This document shows, piece by piece, positions 33,640 to 41,983 of a stretch of 48,002 bases of DNA; positions within the stretch are counted from its first letter, which is position 1, and the number at the start of each line of letters is the position of its first letter. Source of the DNA: Capnocytophaga sp. (GTDB lineage: Bacteria > Bacteroidota > Bacteroidia > Flavobacteriales > Flavobacteriaceae). A program made the position numbers and the translations under genes. Location of the stretch: positions 1 to 48,002 of the forward strand of contig JAUNTM010000010.1 of NCBI GenBank assembly GCA_030538675.1. The letters are read 5' to 3'. Under the pieces are notes generated by a model that worked only from the letters and a program-made list of their open reading frames with translations, did not search any database and was not told the origin of the DNA.

Positions 33640-34941
33640 ATGAATTCGCTCACATTTCTTACCGACCGATTTCCTCCCACCGAAGCACGGATTTGGAAGC
33701 AACATCTACAATACGAACTCGCAGGGCGTGAGTACGCACGTACATTGGTTTATAATTCGCATGAAGAAATACCGATATTGCCGTTTTACGATAGTCATTC
33801 CGAACGGTTATCTTCGGCAGTCAAAGCCAAAGCCAGCATCGGGGCGACACTCTATTGTACTGATATTGAGCTAACAACAGCAAATATCAACCGTTGGCAT
33901 TCGCGGGGAGTTTATTTTTTTAATGTAACGTTGCATGATGAAAAATTGGATTGGCGAGCGCTTTTTGAGCGGATGCCTCCGGGCGTTGGCGGGCGGGTGT
34001 ACTGGGCATTTCCTACCGAAAAAAAACACAACGAATTGTCCGAATATTTGAGACAACATCCGTCATGGAGCATCGCATTCGACCCTATCGCACAGCTGAT
34101 GCGTACAGGCAAATGGTATGATGAAATAGCCACCGATTTGCGCATGCCCGACCCCAATTTGCTGACTGTCGATACTACGTTGGTGCAACAAGCAGGAGCC
34201 TCTATGGTGCAACAATTGGCATACGCTATGTCGCATGCGGTTCATTACCTCAACTGCGTTACGCCAGATTCGCAACATGTGAAAATCAGTTTTCGGGTAT
34301 CGGTCGGCGGGCATTTTTTATGGGAAATGGCAAAATTGCGGGCATTGCGTTCGTTGGCTGAAAAAATAACCAAATGTTATGAAATTCCTGTAGAAGTTGA
34401 AATCCACGGATATTTATCACAACGGCATTTGAGTTTGCAATCCGGAAGCTACAACCAAAATTACAGCGATTTGGCCTACCAAAGTTTGTATTTCGGCGGA
34501 AGCGATTACATTTTCATACACAACAGTATTATATATGAGAAAAATAGGTGGGAAAACGAAATTCCCACATACGAAAAAATACAGAAAATAGTAGCAGCAG
34601 AGAATCCGCAATGGTGGGACGGAAGCCATGCCGTACAAGCATTGAGCTACGAAATCGCAAAAAAGGCACTCAAACTTTTTCAAGAAATAGAAACTTCTGG
34701 CGGGATAATTAAGCACTTGGAAAACAATATTTTACAACGAAAAGTCAAAGAAAAAGCAATGCAAGAGCAAGCGCTGTTCGACGCATCATGGCAGAATGTA
34801 CGATTTTCTGCGGATGATTTTGTGGCTAAAAATGAATGGGAACGCTATCCGTTTGTAAAACGCAACCGAGCCAAAACACCTATAGAGCCGCTTGTTGCAA
34901 GCCGTTTGTGGGAAAAAATCGAACGTAAGATATATTTTTAA
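33640..34941 (+). CDS. mutA: methylmalonyl-CoA mutase small (beta)-subunit-like protein
   Basis: This 433-residue protein has the complete barrel of the MutA (beta) subunit and no B12-binding domain, as expected for that subunit. Recognisable regions are LLTVDTTLVQQAGASMVQQL followed by AYAMSHAVHYL, ISFRVSVGGHFLWEMAKLRALR, LAYQSLYFGGSDYIFIHN, and the C-terminal ALKLFQEIETSGGI. In the normal enzyme MutA supports the cobalamin-binding MutB in turning succinyl-CoA and methylmalonyl-CoA into each other. Here the next gene encodes only a shortened MutB-like protein, so activity is doubtful. ATG 33640 is chosen; an upstream extension would run into the promoter and terminator. Confidence 0.85.
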   Translation: MNSLTFLTDRFPPTEARIWKQHLQYELAGREYARTLVYNSHEEIPILPFYDSHSERLSSAVKAKASIGATLYCTDIELTTANINRWHSRGVYFFNVTLHDEKLDWRALFERMPPGVGGRVYWAFPTEKKHNELSEYLRQHPSWSIAFDPIAQLMRTGKWYDEIATDLRMPDPNLLTVDTTLVQQAGASMVQQLAYAMSHAVHYLNCVTPDSQHVKISFRVSVGGHFLWEMAKLRALRSLAEKITKCYEIPVEVEIHGYLSQRHLSLQSGSYNQNYSDLAYQSLYFGGSDYIFIHNSIIYEKNRWENEIPTYEKIQKIVAAENPQWWDGSHAVQALSYEIAKKALKLFQEIETSGGIIKHLENNILQRKVKEKAMQEQALFDASWQNVRFSADDFVAKNEWERYPFVKRNRAKTPIEPLVASRLWEKIERKIYF

Positions 34942-34944
34942 AAA

Positions 34945-35622
34945 ATGAAAAAATTCAATCATTTATCATACCATCCGTCTGGCGGGGAAGGCATTGTTCC
35001 CGACTATGCCGCAGGATTTCCGCCCTATCAGCGTGGCTATCATGCGATGGGATACGTGTTGGAAATCCCCGATTTGATACCTCTGGATGCGCAACATATT
35101 TTTATAAATACTACGCTACATCAACAAGATTTTCCTGCATCATCAAATCGTTATGCCAACCTGACACCTGCAGACCAACCTATTCCAGAAACATGGGCAG
35201 CCAGCCAATTATGGAATGTCGGGCAGTTGCTTCAACAGAAAAAAATAGCTCCTGACAAAGTTGCGATTTGGGTTTCTTTTGATAAGTCAAATCATTGGGA
35301 AACAGTTGCTTATATTCGTTTTTTGCGAATGCTTTGGGCGACTATAGCGTTGCGGTTACAGCTTCGCCAGTTACTGCCTATAGCCGTTGAGGTTACTTCG
35401 GCAAACGAATATATGGCAGGCATTATCGCACAAGCCGACCGCTTTATAACGCCCGCCGGGAATCCTCTGTTGGATGACAAAACCATCAAAACGTTCATCC
35501 GCAATTCGCTTATAGCAAGAACGGTAGACCCGCTCGGAGGAAGTGTTGCTGTAGAGCAAAAAACTATTAATTTTTACCGAAAATCATGTGAATGCCTTGC
35601 ACAATTGGACAAGGAGCGCTAA
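34945..35622 (+). CDS. shortened methylmalonyl-CoA mutase large-subunit-like protein, no B12 domain
   Basis: This 225-residue protein begins 3 bases after mutA. It keeps scattered pieces of MutB: GFPPYQRGYHAMGY at 24-37, aligning to the GxPPFxRGPYxTMY stretch near the start of the catalytic barrel; VAYIRFLRMLWATIA at 121-135, aligning to the KLRAARMLWAKL helix; and VDPLGGSVAVE at 194-204, aligning to the DPWGGSYYVE region. The substrate-contacting TxRPWTIRQY stretch is gone, most of the barrel is missing, and the whole C-terminal cobalamin domain (DxHxxG) is absent. No continuation is found in the 95 bases downstream. It is either a decayed MutB or a repurposed partner of the beta-like subunit. 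Confidence 0.65.
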   Translation: MKKFNHLSYHPSGGEGIVPDYAAGFPPYQRGYHAMGYVLEIPDLIPLDAQHIFINTTLHQQDFPASSNRYANLTPADQPIPETWAASQLWNVGQLLQQKKIAPDKVAIWVSFDKSNHWETVAYIRFLRMLWATIALRLQLRQLLPIAVEVTSANEYMAGIIAQADRFITPAGNPLLDDKTIKTFIRNSLIARTVDPLGGSVAVEQKTINFYRKSCECLAQLDKER

Positions 35623-35717
35623 CTTTAGTCCTTTATTGCCCTTACGGGGAATATTTCAGCCGCACGATGTTTGTATAGTATTCAGAATATCAATTAATTA
35701 AAATAAAAATATAAAAA

Positions 35718-36602
35718 ATGGATAAAATCAACACCCAAAAATATCTTGTAAAAAAACCTGTAAAATTAGCTTCGGTAGCTACCTATGAAGATTTCAAAAT
35801 GAGCAAAAATAAGCTCGATGCCGAATTGTTATTGGTAGGTGAAAAAATCGCCGAATTTCAAAATATGATGTATGCTCATAACAAATACAATGTGTTGATT
35901 TGTATACAAGGCATGGATACATCGGGCAAGGACAGCATGATTCGCGAAATTTTCAAAGGGTTCAACAGTCGCGGAATGGTAACGTACAGCTTCAAAACCC
36001 CGACCAGCAAAGAGCTGTCGCACGACTATTTGTGGCGGCACTACATCGCTTTGCCCGAACGCGGTAAGTTCGGCGTTTTCAACCGGACACATTACGAAAA
36101 TGTATTGGTTACCAGAGTGCATCCCGAATATTTGTTGAATGAAAATATCCCTCACATCAATAGCGTGTCGGATATTCCCACCAATTTTTGGAAAGAACGC
36201 TACGAGCAAATCCGTAATTTTGAGAAGCATATAGCTCAAAACGGTACGATTATTTTCAAGTTTTTCCTTCATATTTCCAAAGAAGAACAACGCCAACGTT
36301 TGCTCAGAAGGCTCGAAAAACCTTCCAAAAATTGGAAATTCTCGGCAGGCGACCTCGCTGAGCGCAAGCTGTGGGAGCAGTACCAAGAGTATTACGAAGA
36401 AGCTATCAACGAAACGTCGACAAAGCTCGCCCCTTGGCATATTATTCCGGCGGACAATAAGCGTGCTTCACGTCTGCTCGTAGCCCGTGTACTTTGGGAT
36501 ACGCTCAAAAAATACACCGATGTAAAATATCCTGAATTGGATGAAAAAACCAAGGCCAACCTCGGAGCCTACAAGGCTCAATTGGAAGCAGAAAAGCCTT
36601 AA
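35718..36602 (+). CDS. ppk2: polyphosphate kinase 2 (polyphosphate:nucleotide phosphotransferase)
   Basis: This 294-residue enzyme is predicted to use polyphosphate to phosphorylate nucleoside mono- or diphosphates. The Walker A-like GMDTSGKDSMIREIFKG is at about 72-88, followed by the PPK2 FKTPTSKELSHDYLWRHY block, a Walker B-like segment FNRTHYENVLVTRVHPE, and the lid RLLRRLEKPSKNWKFS. Length fits single-domain class I or III PPK2. It has no signal peptide, so it is cytosolic. It follows the mutase genes by 95 bases and may be separately transcribed. Confidence 0.93.
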   Translation: MDKINTQKYLVKKPVKLASVATYEDFKMSKNKLDAELLLVGEKIAEFQNMMYAHNKYNVLICIQGMDTSGKDSMIREIFKGFNSRGMVTYSFKTPTSKELSHDYLWRHYIALPERGKFGVFNRTHYENVLVTRVHPEYLLNENIPHINSVSDIPTNFWKERYEQIRNFEKHIAQNGTIIFKFFLHISKEEQRQRLLRRLEKPSKNWKFSAGDLAERKLWEQYQEYYEEAINETSTKLAPWHIIPADNKRASRLLVARVLWDTLKKYTDVKYPELDEKTKANLGAYKAQLEAEKP

Positions 36603-36662
36603 TATTGTTTTTCCCGTCAGAATGGTTGCCTTAGGGCGAATGATTTGTTTAAAAATACTACT

Positions 36663-38036
36663 ATGAATAGATTTTTTGTTATATTTTTATTTTTCACTAT
36701 AATTCATGTTCACGCACAGCAAAACGATTCGTTGATGATCCGCAATATTTATACGCAGGCTTTGACGCAAGGCAAGGCGTATGATTGGTTGCACCACATC
36801 AGTTACGAGATAGGCGGACGTTTGTCGGGTTCGTACAGCAACAAACGCATGGTCGATTACACCAAAAGCGAATTGGAATCGCTTGGCGTAACGGTGGGCT
36901 TGCAACCTGTGATGGTGCCGCATTGGGTGCGCGGCCTGGCTGAGTATGCGTATATCGAGACCTCAAAAGACAAGATTACCACCGTACCGATATTGGCATT
37001 AGGAGGTTCGGTCGCGACGCCCGCCACGGGAATAAAAGCAGGCGTTGTGGAATTTAAAAGTTTGGAAGAACTTGAAAAAGCCGATATTAACGATGTGGTA
37101 GGCAAAATAGTTTTCATCAACGGCAAAATGCCCGATGCACTTGTCAATACTTTTGAGGCTTACGGCAAATGCGGCTCTATTCGTTATTCGGGAGCCCGTA
37201 TTGCGGTGGACAAAGGAGCGGTGGCGGTAATCATCCGTTCGCTTACACATAAATTGGACGACTATCCGCATACAGGCGTGATGTCGTATGGCGATCTGCC
37301 TCGTAGCCGGCATATTCCAGCTGCAGCTCTGAGTACCAAAGCTGCCGATTTGCTCAGTACGATGCTCAGCCTTAATCCAAAAACGCAGTTTTATTTCAAA
37401 CAAAATTGCCGTACGCTTGACGATGTGCAGTCGCATAATGTGATTGCCGAAATCAAAGGTTCTGTATATCCTGAGCAGATTATCGTCGTAGGCGCACATC
37501 ACGACTCGTGGGACGTGGGGCACGGAGCTCATGATGATGGAGCAGGAGTGGTGCAGAGCATGGAAGTCCTCAATATTTTCAATCAACTTGGTTACAAACC
37601 CCAACGCACCATTCGGGTCGTGCTTTTTGCCAATGAGGAAAACGGCGCAAGGGGCGGTAAGAAATACGCCGAAGAGAGTAAAAATAAAAACGAGAATCAT
37701 ATTTTTGCATTGGAGTCGGATGCAGGCGGATTTTCGCCCCGCGGATTTCACATGACGGGAACACAGTCCAAAATTAATAAAGTAAAATCGTGGGAAAGTC
37801 TGCTATCGCCTTATTTCCTGCATATATTTGACAAAGGATTTGCAGGCGTTGATATCAATCCGCTTAAAGATGACAGCGTTTTGCTCGCAGGATTAGTACC
37901 CGATTCGCAACGCTATTTTGATTATCATCATTCGGAAGCCGATGTTTTTGAAGCCGTTAATAAGCGTGAGTTAGAACTCGGGGCGGCAGCTATGGCGAGT
38001 CTCGTATATCTGGTAGACCAATACGGATTGGAATAA
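36663..38036 (+). CDS. secreted M28-family zinc aminopeptidase with PA domain
   Basis: This 457-residue protein has a signal peptide ending VHAQ at about 19. A PA-like domain (about 105-235) is inserted before the peptidase core. Zinc ligands are visible in GAHHDSWDVGHGAHDDGAG (His and Asp), LFANEENGARGG (Glu pair), SDAGG and FDYHHSEAD (His). The architecture is that of secreted Bacteroidetes aminopeptidases and carboxypeptidases related to human PGCP. ATG 36663 starts the signal peptide; an in-frame TTG 18 bases earlier is less likely. truA follows after 3 bases. Confidence 0.92.
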   Translation: MNRFFVIFLFFTIIHVHAQQNDSLMIRNIYTQALTQGKAYDWLHHISYEIGGRLSGSYSNKRMVDYTKSELESLGVTVGLQPVMVPHWVRGLAEYAYIETSKDKITTVPILALGGSVATPATGIKAGVVEFKSLEELEKADINDVVGKIVFINGKMPDALVNTFEAYGKCGSIRYSGARIAVDKGAVAVIIRSLTHKLDDYPHTGVMSYGDLPRSRHIPAAALSTKAADLLSTMLSLNPKTQFYFKQNCRTLDDVQSHNVIAEIKGSVYPEQIIVVGAHHDSWDVGHGAHDDGAGVVQSMEVLNIFNQLGYKPQRTIRVVLFANEENGARGGKKYAEESKNKNENHIFALESDAGGFSPRGFHMTGTQSKINKVKSWESLLSPYFLHIFDKGFAGVDINPLKDDSVLLAGLVPDSQRYFDYHHSEADVFEAVNKRELELGAAAMASLVYLVDQYGLE

Positions 38037-38039
38037 GTG

Positions 38040-38789
38040 ATGAGGTATTTTGCAGAGTTTTCGTATCACGGGAAAAAGTATCACGGGTGGCAGAACCAGC
38101 CCAATGCGATAACGGTACAACAGGTATTGGAGCAATCACTTACCACGCTTTTACGCCAGCCTATTGAAGTCGTTGGGGCAGGACGTACCGATAGCGGTGT
38201 GCACGCACGGCAGATGTTTGCTCATTTTGACTATGACGGAGTGATGCCCGCCCGGTTGGTATTTCGGCTTAACTCTCTTTTGCCCAATGACATAGCGATA
38301 CGTCGCATCCTCCGTGTAGGAGATGAAGCCCACGCGCGTTTTGATGCGATACGCCGCACATACGAATACCACATCAGTACCCGCAAATCGCCTTTTTTGC
38401 ACGGGATGAGTATGTATCTCACACATCCGTTGGCAGTTGATGCAATGAATGAAGCGGCTAAAATACTGTTCAAGTATACGGATTTTCAATGTTTTTCAAA
38501 ATCGAATACCGATGTGAAAACCTATTTTTGCACTATATACCAGGCTTTTTGGAAAATAGAAGAAGGACATTTGGTGTTTACCATTTCAGCCGACCGGTTT
38601 TTGCGTAATATGGTCAGAGCCATCGTAGGAACGCTGCTCGAAGTAGGTTTAGGCAAACTTTCGCTTGCCGATTTTGAGAGGATAATAGAAAGTAAAAACC
38701 GTTCCAATGCAGGAGCTTCTGTACCTGCTTGTGGTTTATTTCTTGTCGAAGTAGCTTATGAAGCTATTTTTTTGGAAGAAATTTTTTGA
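38040..38789 (+). CDS. truA: tRNA pseudouridine synthase A
   Basis: This 249-residue enzyme makes pseudouridine at positions 38-40 of tRNA anticodon stems. Catalytic Asp51 lies in GAGRTDSGVHA at 46-56. The N-terminal RYFAEFSYHGKKYHGWQNQP and the C-terminal FLRNMVRAIVGTLLEVGLGK are both typical of TruA. ATG 38040 is chosen over GTG 38037, which would add only one residue. It is translationally close to the M28 gene, whose stop codon ends 3 bases earlier. Confidence 0.96.
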   Translation: MRYFAEFSYHGKKYHGWQNQPNAITVQQVLEQSLTTLLRQPIEVVGAGRTDSGVHARQMFAHFDYDGVMPARLVFRLNSLLPNDIAIRRILRVGDEAHARFDAIRRTYEYHISTRKSPFLHGMSMYLTHPLAVDAMNEAAKILFKYTDFQCFSKSNTDVKTYFCTIYQAFWKIEEGHLVFTISADRFLRNMVRAIVGTLLEVGLGKLSLADFERIIESKNRSNAGASVPACGLFLVEVAYEAIFLEEIF

Positions 38790-38840
38790 TAGAAGACCAA
38801 AATTAGAAGTAAAAAAATAGGATAACTTCCGTAGAATGAG

Positions 38841-38848
38841 TATATTTG
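38841..38848 (+). promoter_or_regulatory. -7 element for the small lipoprotein gene
   Basis: TATATTTG matches TAnnTTTG and lies 27 bases before the ATG at 38876. The same TATATTTGCG sequence is used twice in the divergent region at 43299-43363. Confidence 0.55.
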
Positions 38849-38875
38849 CGGTACTAAATTTATTTGCAGAAAACC

Positions 38876-39328
38876 ATGAGAAAATTTCAATTTGTAGGAG
38901 TATTGTTATTGTTGATGACAATTTCCCATTCGTGTATAAATGATGATTGTACGACTCAAGAAGTACCTCCGGGGCGTTTGGCGTTCAATTTGTGCAATAA
39001 AAGCACGTTGCAAAATATATTTGTCAGTGGTGAATATACTACCGACGAATTGCGTATCACCAATATGAATACGGGAGCAAATGTGGCGTATTCAACCACG
39101 ACATTGGAGGGGAATACCTATGTCATTATCAGTGGAGTTGGGGCAACAAACGAAACGATACGCCTGCAGTTTGAGTTGCGTAATCAGCCTGTATTGGAGT
39201 ACAGCGTTACAGCCGAGCGGGTTACAGTGGAGTGTTACCGGGTTACCGATTACAAAAATCATTCGTTTGGCAGTGTTGCTTATGAAATAGAACCCAACGG
39301 TGCATTTAAGGTTCTGCTCGATTTGTAG
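38876..39328 (+). CDS. small lipoprotein, unknown function
   Basis: This 150-residue protein has a signal peptide with a lipobox-like ISHSC, so Cys20 is probably the lipid-attached residue. The mature part is nearly all beta, with segments such as RLAFNLCNKSTLQNIFVSGEY (split near residues 34-54) and VAYEIEPNGAFKVLLDL at the C-terminus, plus three further Cys at 26, about 39 and about 121. An Ig-like or carbohydrate-binding sandwich would fit, but no family is recognised. It has its own promoter and a strong terminator. Confidence 0.8.
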   Translation: MRKFQFVGVLLLLMTISHSCINDDCTTQEVPPGRLAFNLCNKSTLQNIFVSGEYTTDELRITNMNTGANVAYSTTTLEGNTYVIISGVGATNETIRLQFELRNQPVLEYSVTAERVTVECYRVTDYKNHSFGSVAYEIEPNGAFKVLLDL

Positions 39329-39387
39329 GATTAGAAGCTGTCCCGTCCTGAATAACCGATACAGATTATAAGACAAATACAGATAAT

Positions 39388-39428
39388 AAAACCAAAGCAA
39401 AACCGTTTTGCTTTGGTTTTTGTTTTTA
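39388..39428. terminator. bidirectional terminator between the lipoprotein and SRPBCC genes
   Basis: There is a perfect 15-bp stem, AAAACCAAAGCAAAA (39388-39402) with TTTTGCTTTGGTTTT (39406-39420), over a 3-base loop and then a T-rich tract. A-rich sequence before the stem gives a T-tract on the minus strand too. Confidence 0.85.
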
Positions 39429-39450
39429 TAGGTTTTGCTTTTTTAATACA

Positions 39451-39843
39451 TTATAATTCAGGCATTTTGTCAGCCAATGTTTCTATGAATTTGGAAATGG
39501 GCGCTTTAATCATCATCGCCATCATGGGGTTGAAACTTCCTTCAAACGAAAGCTGTACTTCCGTTTCGGTCGGATTTATTTCCTGCAAATTCGCCGTAAG
39601 CGTAAAAGGAATTTTGTCGCTTTTGGCACCCAATACGAGTTGCGAATGTGGTGTGCTTCCTTTTTTTTCGAGCGCAATTTCGGGCATTCCTTTAAGGGCA
39701 AACAAGAATGAATTTTCATTCAAAACCTCAAATTTACTGATAGATTCGGGCATCAGTTTTTCAAAATTTTCGATATTGCTCAATAGCCCGAATAGCGTTT
39801 CGGCATTTTTTGATACAGTAATTTTTTTACTTTCCAGATTCAT
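39451..39843 (-). CDS. SRPBCC-fold protein
   Basis: This 130-residue protein has the pattern of the START/Bet v 1-like SRPBCC fold: an early strand, LFGLLSNIENFEKLMPESI helix region, several antiparallel strands, and a long C-terminal helix ending IKAPISKFIETLADKMPEL. Members bind hydrophobic ligands or lipids; the ligand here is unknown. It ends the pyrE transcript (24 bases after pyrE). No signal peptide. Confidence 0.8.
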   Translation of the reverse strand: MNLESKKITVSKNAETLFGLLSNIENFEKLMPESISKFEVLNENSFLFALKGMPEIALEKKGSTPHSQLVLGAKSDKIPFTLTANLQEINPTETEVQLSFEGSFNPMMAMMIKAPISKFIETLADKMPEL

Positions 39844-39867
39844 GTGTATGGTATTAAATTATGAATT

Positions 39868-40512
39868 TTACGTTTGTTGCCATTGGGCAGGATTTTCACG
39901 CCATTGTTTGAGGGTGTCCAATTCATTTTCGGAGATGTAGCCTACCTTCAAGGCTTGTGGTAATACGTGTTGGTAATCGCCGAGCGTGTGTAGGGTAACA
40001 TTTTCGGCAGCAAAATTCGTAACGGCAATGTCAAATCCGTAAGAAAATATTGCGACCATGCCCAATACGTTGGCAGGAGTTTCCCTAAGGGCTCGTACCG
40101 CATTGAGGCTGCTCATTCCGGTGCTGATGAGGTCTTCGATGACGACAACTTTCTGTCCTTCAGCGAGTAACCCTTCTACTTGATTTTGCCGGCCGTGTTT
40201 TTTCGGTTCGGGACGAACGTACACAAACGGCATGCCGAGTCGCTCAGCCACTAATATCCCGATACCGATGGCTCCAGTAGCTACACCGGCAACGACTTCG
40301 GCCTCAGGATAGTTGTTTTTCACGAAGTTAGCCATTTCGGTAGCGATGTAAGTGCGGATGTCGGGGTAGGACAACACGATGCGGTTATCACAATAGATTG
40401 GCGACTTCCACCCGGAAGCCCATGTAAAAGAATTTTCGGAATTCAATTTTATTGCTTTTATTTGCAACAGAATTTCGGCTGTTTTTTCGGCAGTACTACT
40501 ATTTATAATCAT
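39868..40512 (-). CDS. pyrE: orotate phosphoribosyltransferase
   Basis: This 214-residue enzyme joins orotate to PRPP to give OMP in pyrimidine synthesis. The PRPP loop VVVIEDLISTGMSS is near 120-133 and the substrate region KSPIYCDNRIVLSYP near 30-45. VAGVATGAIGIGILVAERL is the usual central strand-helix unit. Length is normal. Its start is 12 bases from the divergent NUDIX gene, and its promoter lies inside that gene. Confidence 0.96.
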   Translation of the reverse strand: MIINSSTAEKTAEILLQIKAIKLNSENSFTWASGWKSPIYCDNRIVLSYPDIRTYIATEMANFVKNNYPEAEVVAGVATGAIGIGILVAERLGMPFVYVRPEPKKHGRQNQVEGLLAEGQKVVVIEDLISTGMSSLNAVRALRETPANVLGMVAIFSYGFDIAVTNFAAENVTLHTLGDYQHVLPQALKVGYISENELDTLKQWRENPAQWQQT

Positions 40513-40524
40513 ATTGAAAAAAAG

Positions 40525-41154
40525 ATGTATGAAATTTTTGTAAATGACAAGTCAATCATTTTGACAAATGTAAGGGATAATAGCAATACTATCAAATATT
40601 TTTTATTAAAAGAAATTTCGATAGAGGCTATCATGGACGAATTAGCAAAAAAAACGGTTGCAAAAGTGTATTTGTACCACCCGAAAGAAGAAAAGTTGCT
40701 CAAACTTTTCAAACGAAAACTTACGGTCATCAAGGCGGGAGGCGGTATCGTTACCAATGCCAATGGCGAGATGCTTTTTATCAAGCGCAAAGGGAAATGG
40801 GATTTGCCTAAAGGAAAGAAAGAAAAAGGCGAGAATGTGGCTATTTGTGCCTTGCGTGAAGTAGAAGAGGAAACGGGTGTGAAAGGCTTGAAAATAACTG
40901 ATTTTAAAGCGATTACGTATCACGTGTTTCGTCGTAATGGGGTGTTGCAACTCAAGGAAACCTATTGGTACGATATGTACACCGATTATACAGGCGAACT
41001 CGTGGCTCAAGAAGAAGAAGAAATCGAAAAAGTAAAGTGGAAAAAAACACACCAAATAGCCAAAACCGTACTGAAATCTTATAAGAATATACAAAAACTA
41101 TTCGATTTGATACCTAAAGAAGATAAAACGGAGAGTTATATATATGAGATTTGA
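40525..41154 (+). CDS. NUDIX hydrolase
   Basis: This 209-residue protein has a complete Nudix box, GKKEKGENVAICALREVEEETGV (split near residues 99-121), with the metal-binding REVEEE core. An N-terminal domain of about 75 residues precedes it, and a charged C-terminal tail follows. It should cleave a nucleoside diphosphate linked to another group; the actual substrate cannot be predicted. ATG 40525 is chosen; codons upstream overlap the divergent pyrE gene. The gene body includes the pyrE promoter. Confidence 0.9.
   Translation: MYEIFVNDKSIILTNVRDNSNTIKYFLLKEISIEAIMDELAKKTVAKVYLYHPKEEKLLKLFKRKLTVIKAGGGIVTNANGEMLFIKRKGKWDLPKGKKEKGENVAICALREVEEETGVKGLKITDFKAITYHVFRRNGVLQLKETYWYDMYTDYTGELVAQEEEEIEKVKWKKTHQIAKTVLKSYKNIQKLFDLIPKEDKTESYIYEI
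40565..40596 (-). promoter_or_regulatory. pyrE promoter inside the NUDIX coding region
   Basis: On the minus strand TTTG (40593-40596) is followed after 20 bases by TACATTTG (40565-40572), a full consensus match. The pyrE start is 52 bases downstream. Confidence 0.65.
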
Positions 41155-41216
41155 GGCGGATAGTAAATGGATTTTTTTGTGGAAGGTACGGGTTTTGTAT
41201 TCACGGGATAAGACAA

Positions 41217-41981
41217 TCACAACTCCTTTTCGCTTACGTATTTCCAATAGCGTTTCGGGAGGTATTGCAATTGGAGTTTGGTATTTTTGCGGGAAGCGAT
41301 ATTGGTTGATTTGAAATAATTTTTCCAAAGTTTTTGAAATTCCATTTCGTTTTCATCCCAGTCAATGGAGGGCAAATCGGGTAGGGTAGTGGTGCCGGAA
41401 AGGTTTATGCTAACGGTTTCTACCGAATGCAAATCATAATAGATGCCGTATTTGCGCAGGCTGTCATAGAGGAGCCATTTTTGGTCGGCAAATCTGTTTT
41501 TGAAATGAGAAGCGATAAGCGGCAATACGTTGTAGTCCGGGGCGATAAAGGCGTAATACATATCGTCTTTACCAAGTTTGAAACGCACAAAGCCTGCCAT
41601 TCGGTGCTGCTCTTTTCCTACTTTTTTCAGTATTTCGCACAGGCGTAATACATATAAATTTCCATAATCGGTGAGTATGTTTTTCTTTTCCTTCAAAGCG
41701 TACCGGATAGTACCGAGCAAGACCTCTTCGGTTTCGGGCAATTCCGAAAGCATAACCTTCCAAAGACTTTCAAATCCTGATTTCCCCAAGTATTCGACGA
41801 GTTTATTTTTCACACGCAGGTATTTCTGTTCGTCAGGATAGGATTCGTTTTTTGTCGAAAAAAGAGCAGGGACAACCTCGGTTGATTTTACGATTTTTAC
41901 ATCCGCCAACTTTTGCTCGTATACGTCAAATACAGCCGATATAAACCCTACAAAAGTACCGTCGTATACCAAATAATTCAT
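41217..41981 (-). CDS. DUF4130/TIGR03915-family putative DNA-metabolism protein
   Basis: This 254-residue protein begins with MNYLVYDGTFVGFISAVFDV and has the DUF4130-type conserved core around RMAGFVRFKLGKDDMYYAFIAPDYNVLPLIASHF. The family is found next to, or fused with, the radical SAM gene downstream in the transcript order, and in some bacteria with a uracil-DNA glycosylase. It has no catalytic motif I can name. Its start codon is 2 bases from the stop of the radical SAM gene, so the two are translationally coupled. A DNA-repair role is inferred from this partnership. Confidence 0.85.
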   Translation of the reverse strand: MNYLVYDGTFVGFISAVFDVYEQKLADVKIVKSTEVVPALFSTKNESYPDEQKYLRVKNKLVEYLGKSGFESLWKVMLSELPETEEVLLGTIRYALKEKKNILTDYGNLYVLRLCEILKKVGKEQHRMAGFVRFKLGKDDMYYAFIAPDYNVLPLIASHFKNRFADQKWLLYDSLRKYGIYYDLHSVETVSINLSGTTTLPDLPSIDWDENEMEFQKLWKNYFKSTNIASRKNTKLQLQYLPKRYWKYVSEKEL

Positions 41982-41983
41982 CG

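Noticed and set aside
35829..36440. 203-residue open frame on the minus strand
   Set aside because: Antisense to the ppk2 gene, whose Walker motifs are intact; composition is not protein-like.
36999..37751. 250-residue open frame on the minus strand
   Set aside because: Antisense to the M28 peptidase gene, with many Cys, His and Ile and no recognisable domain.
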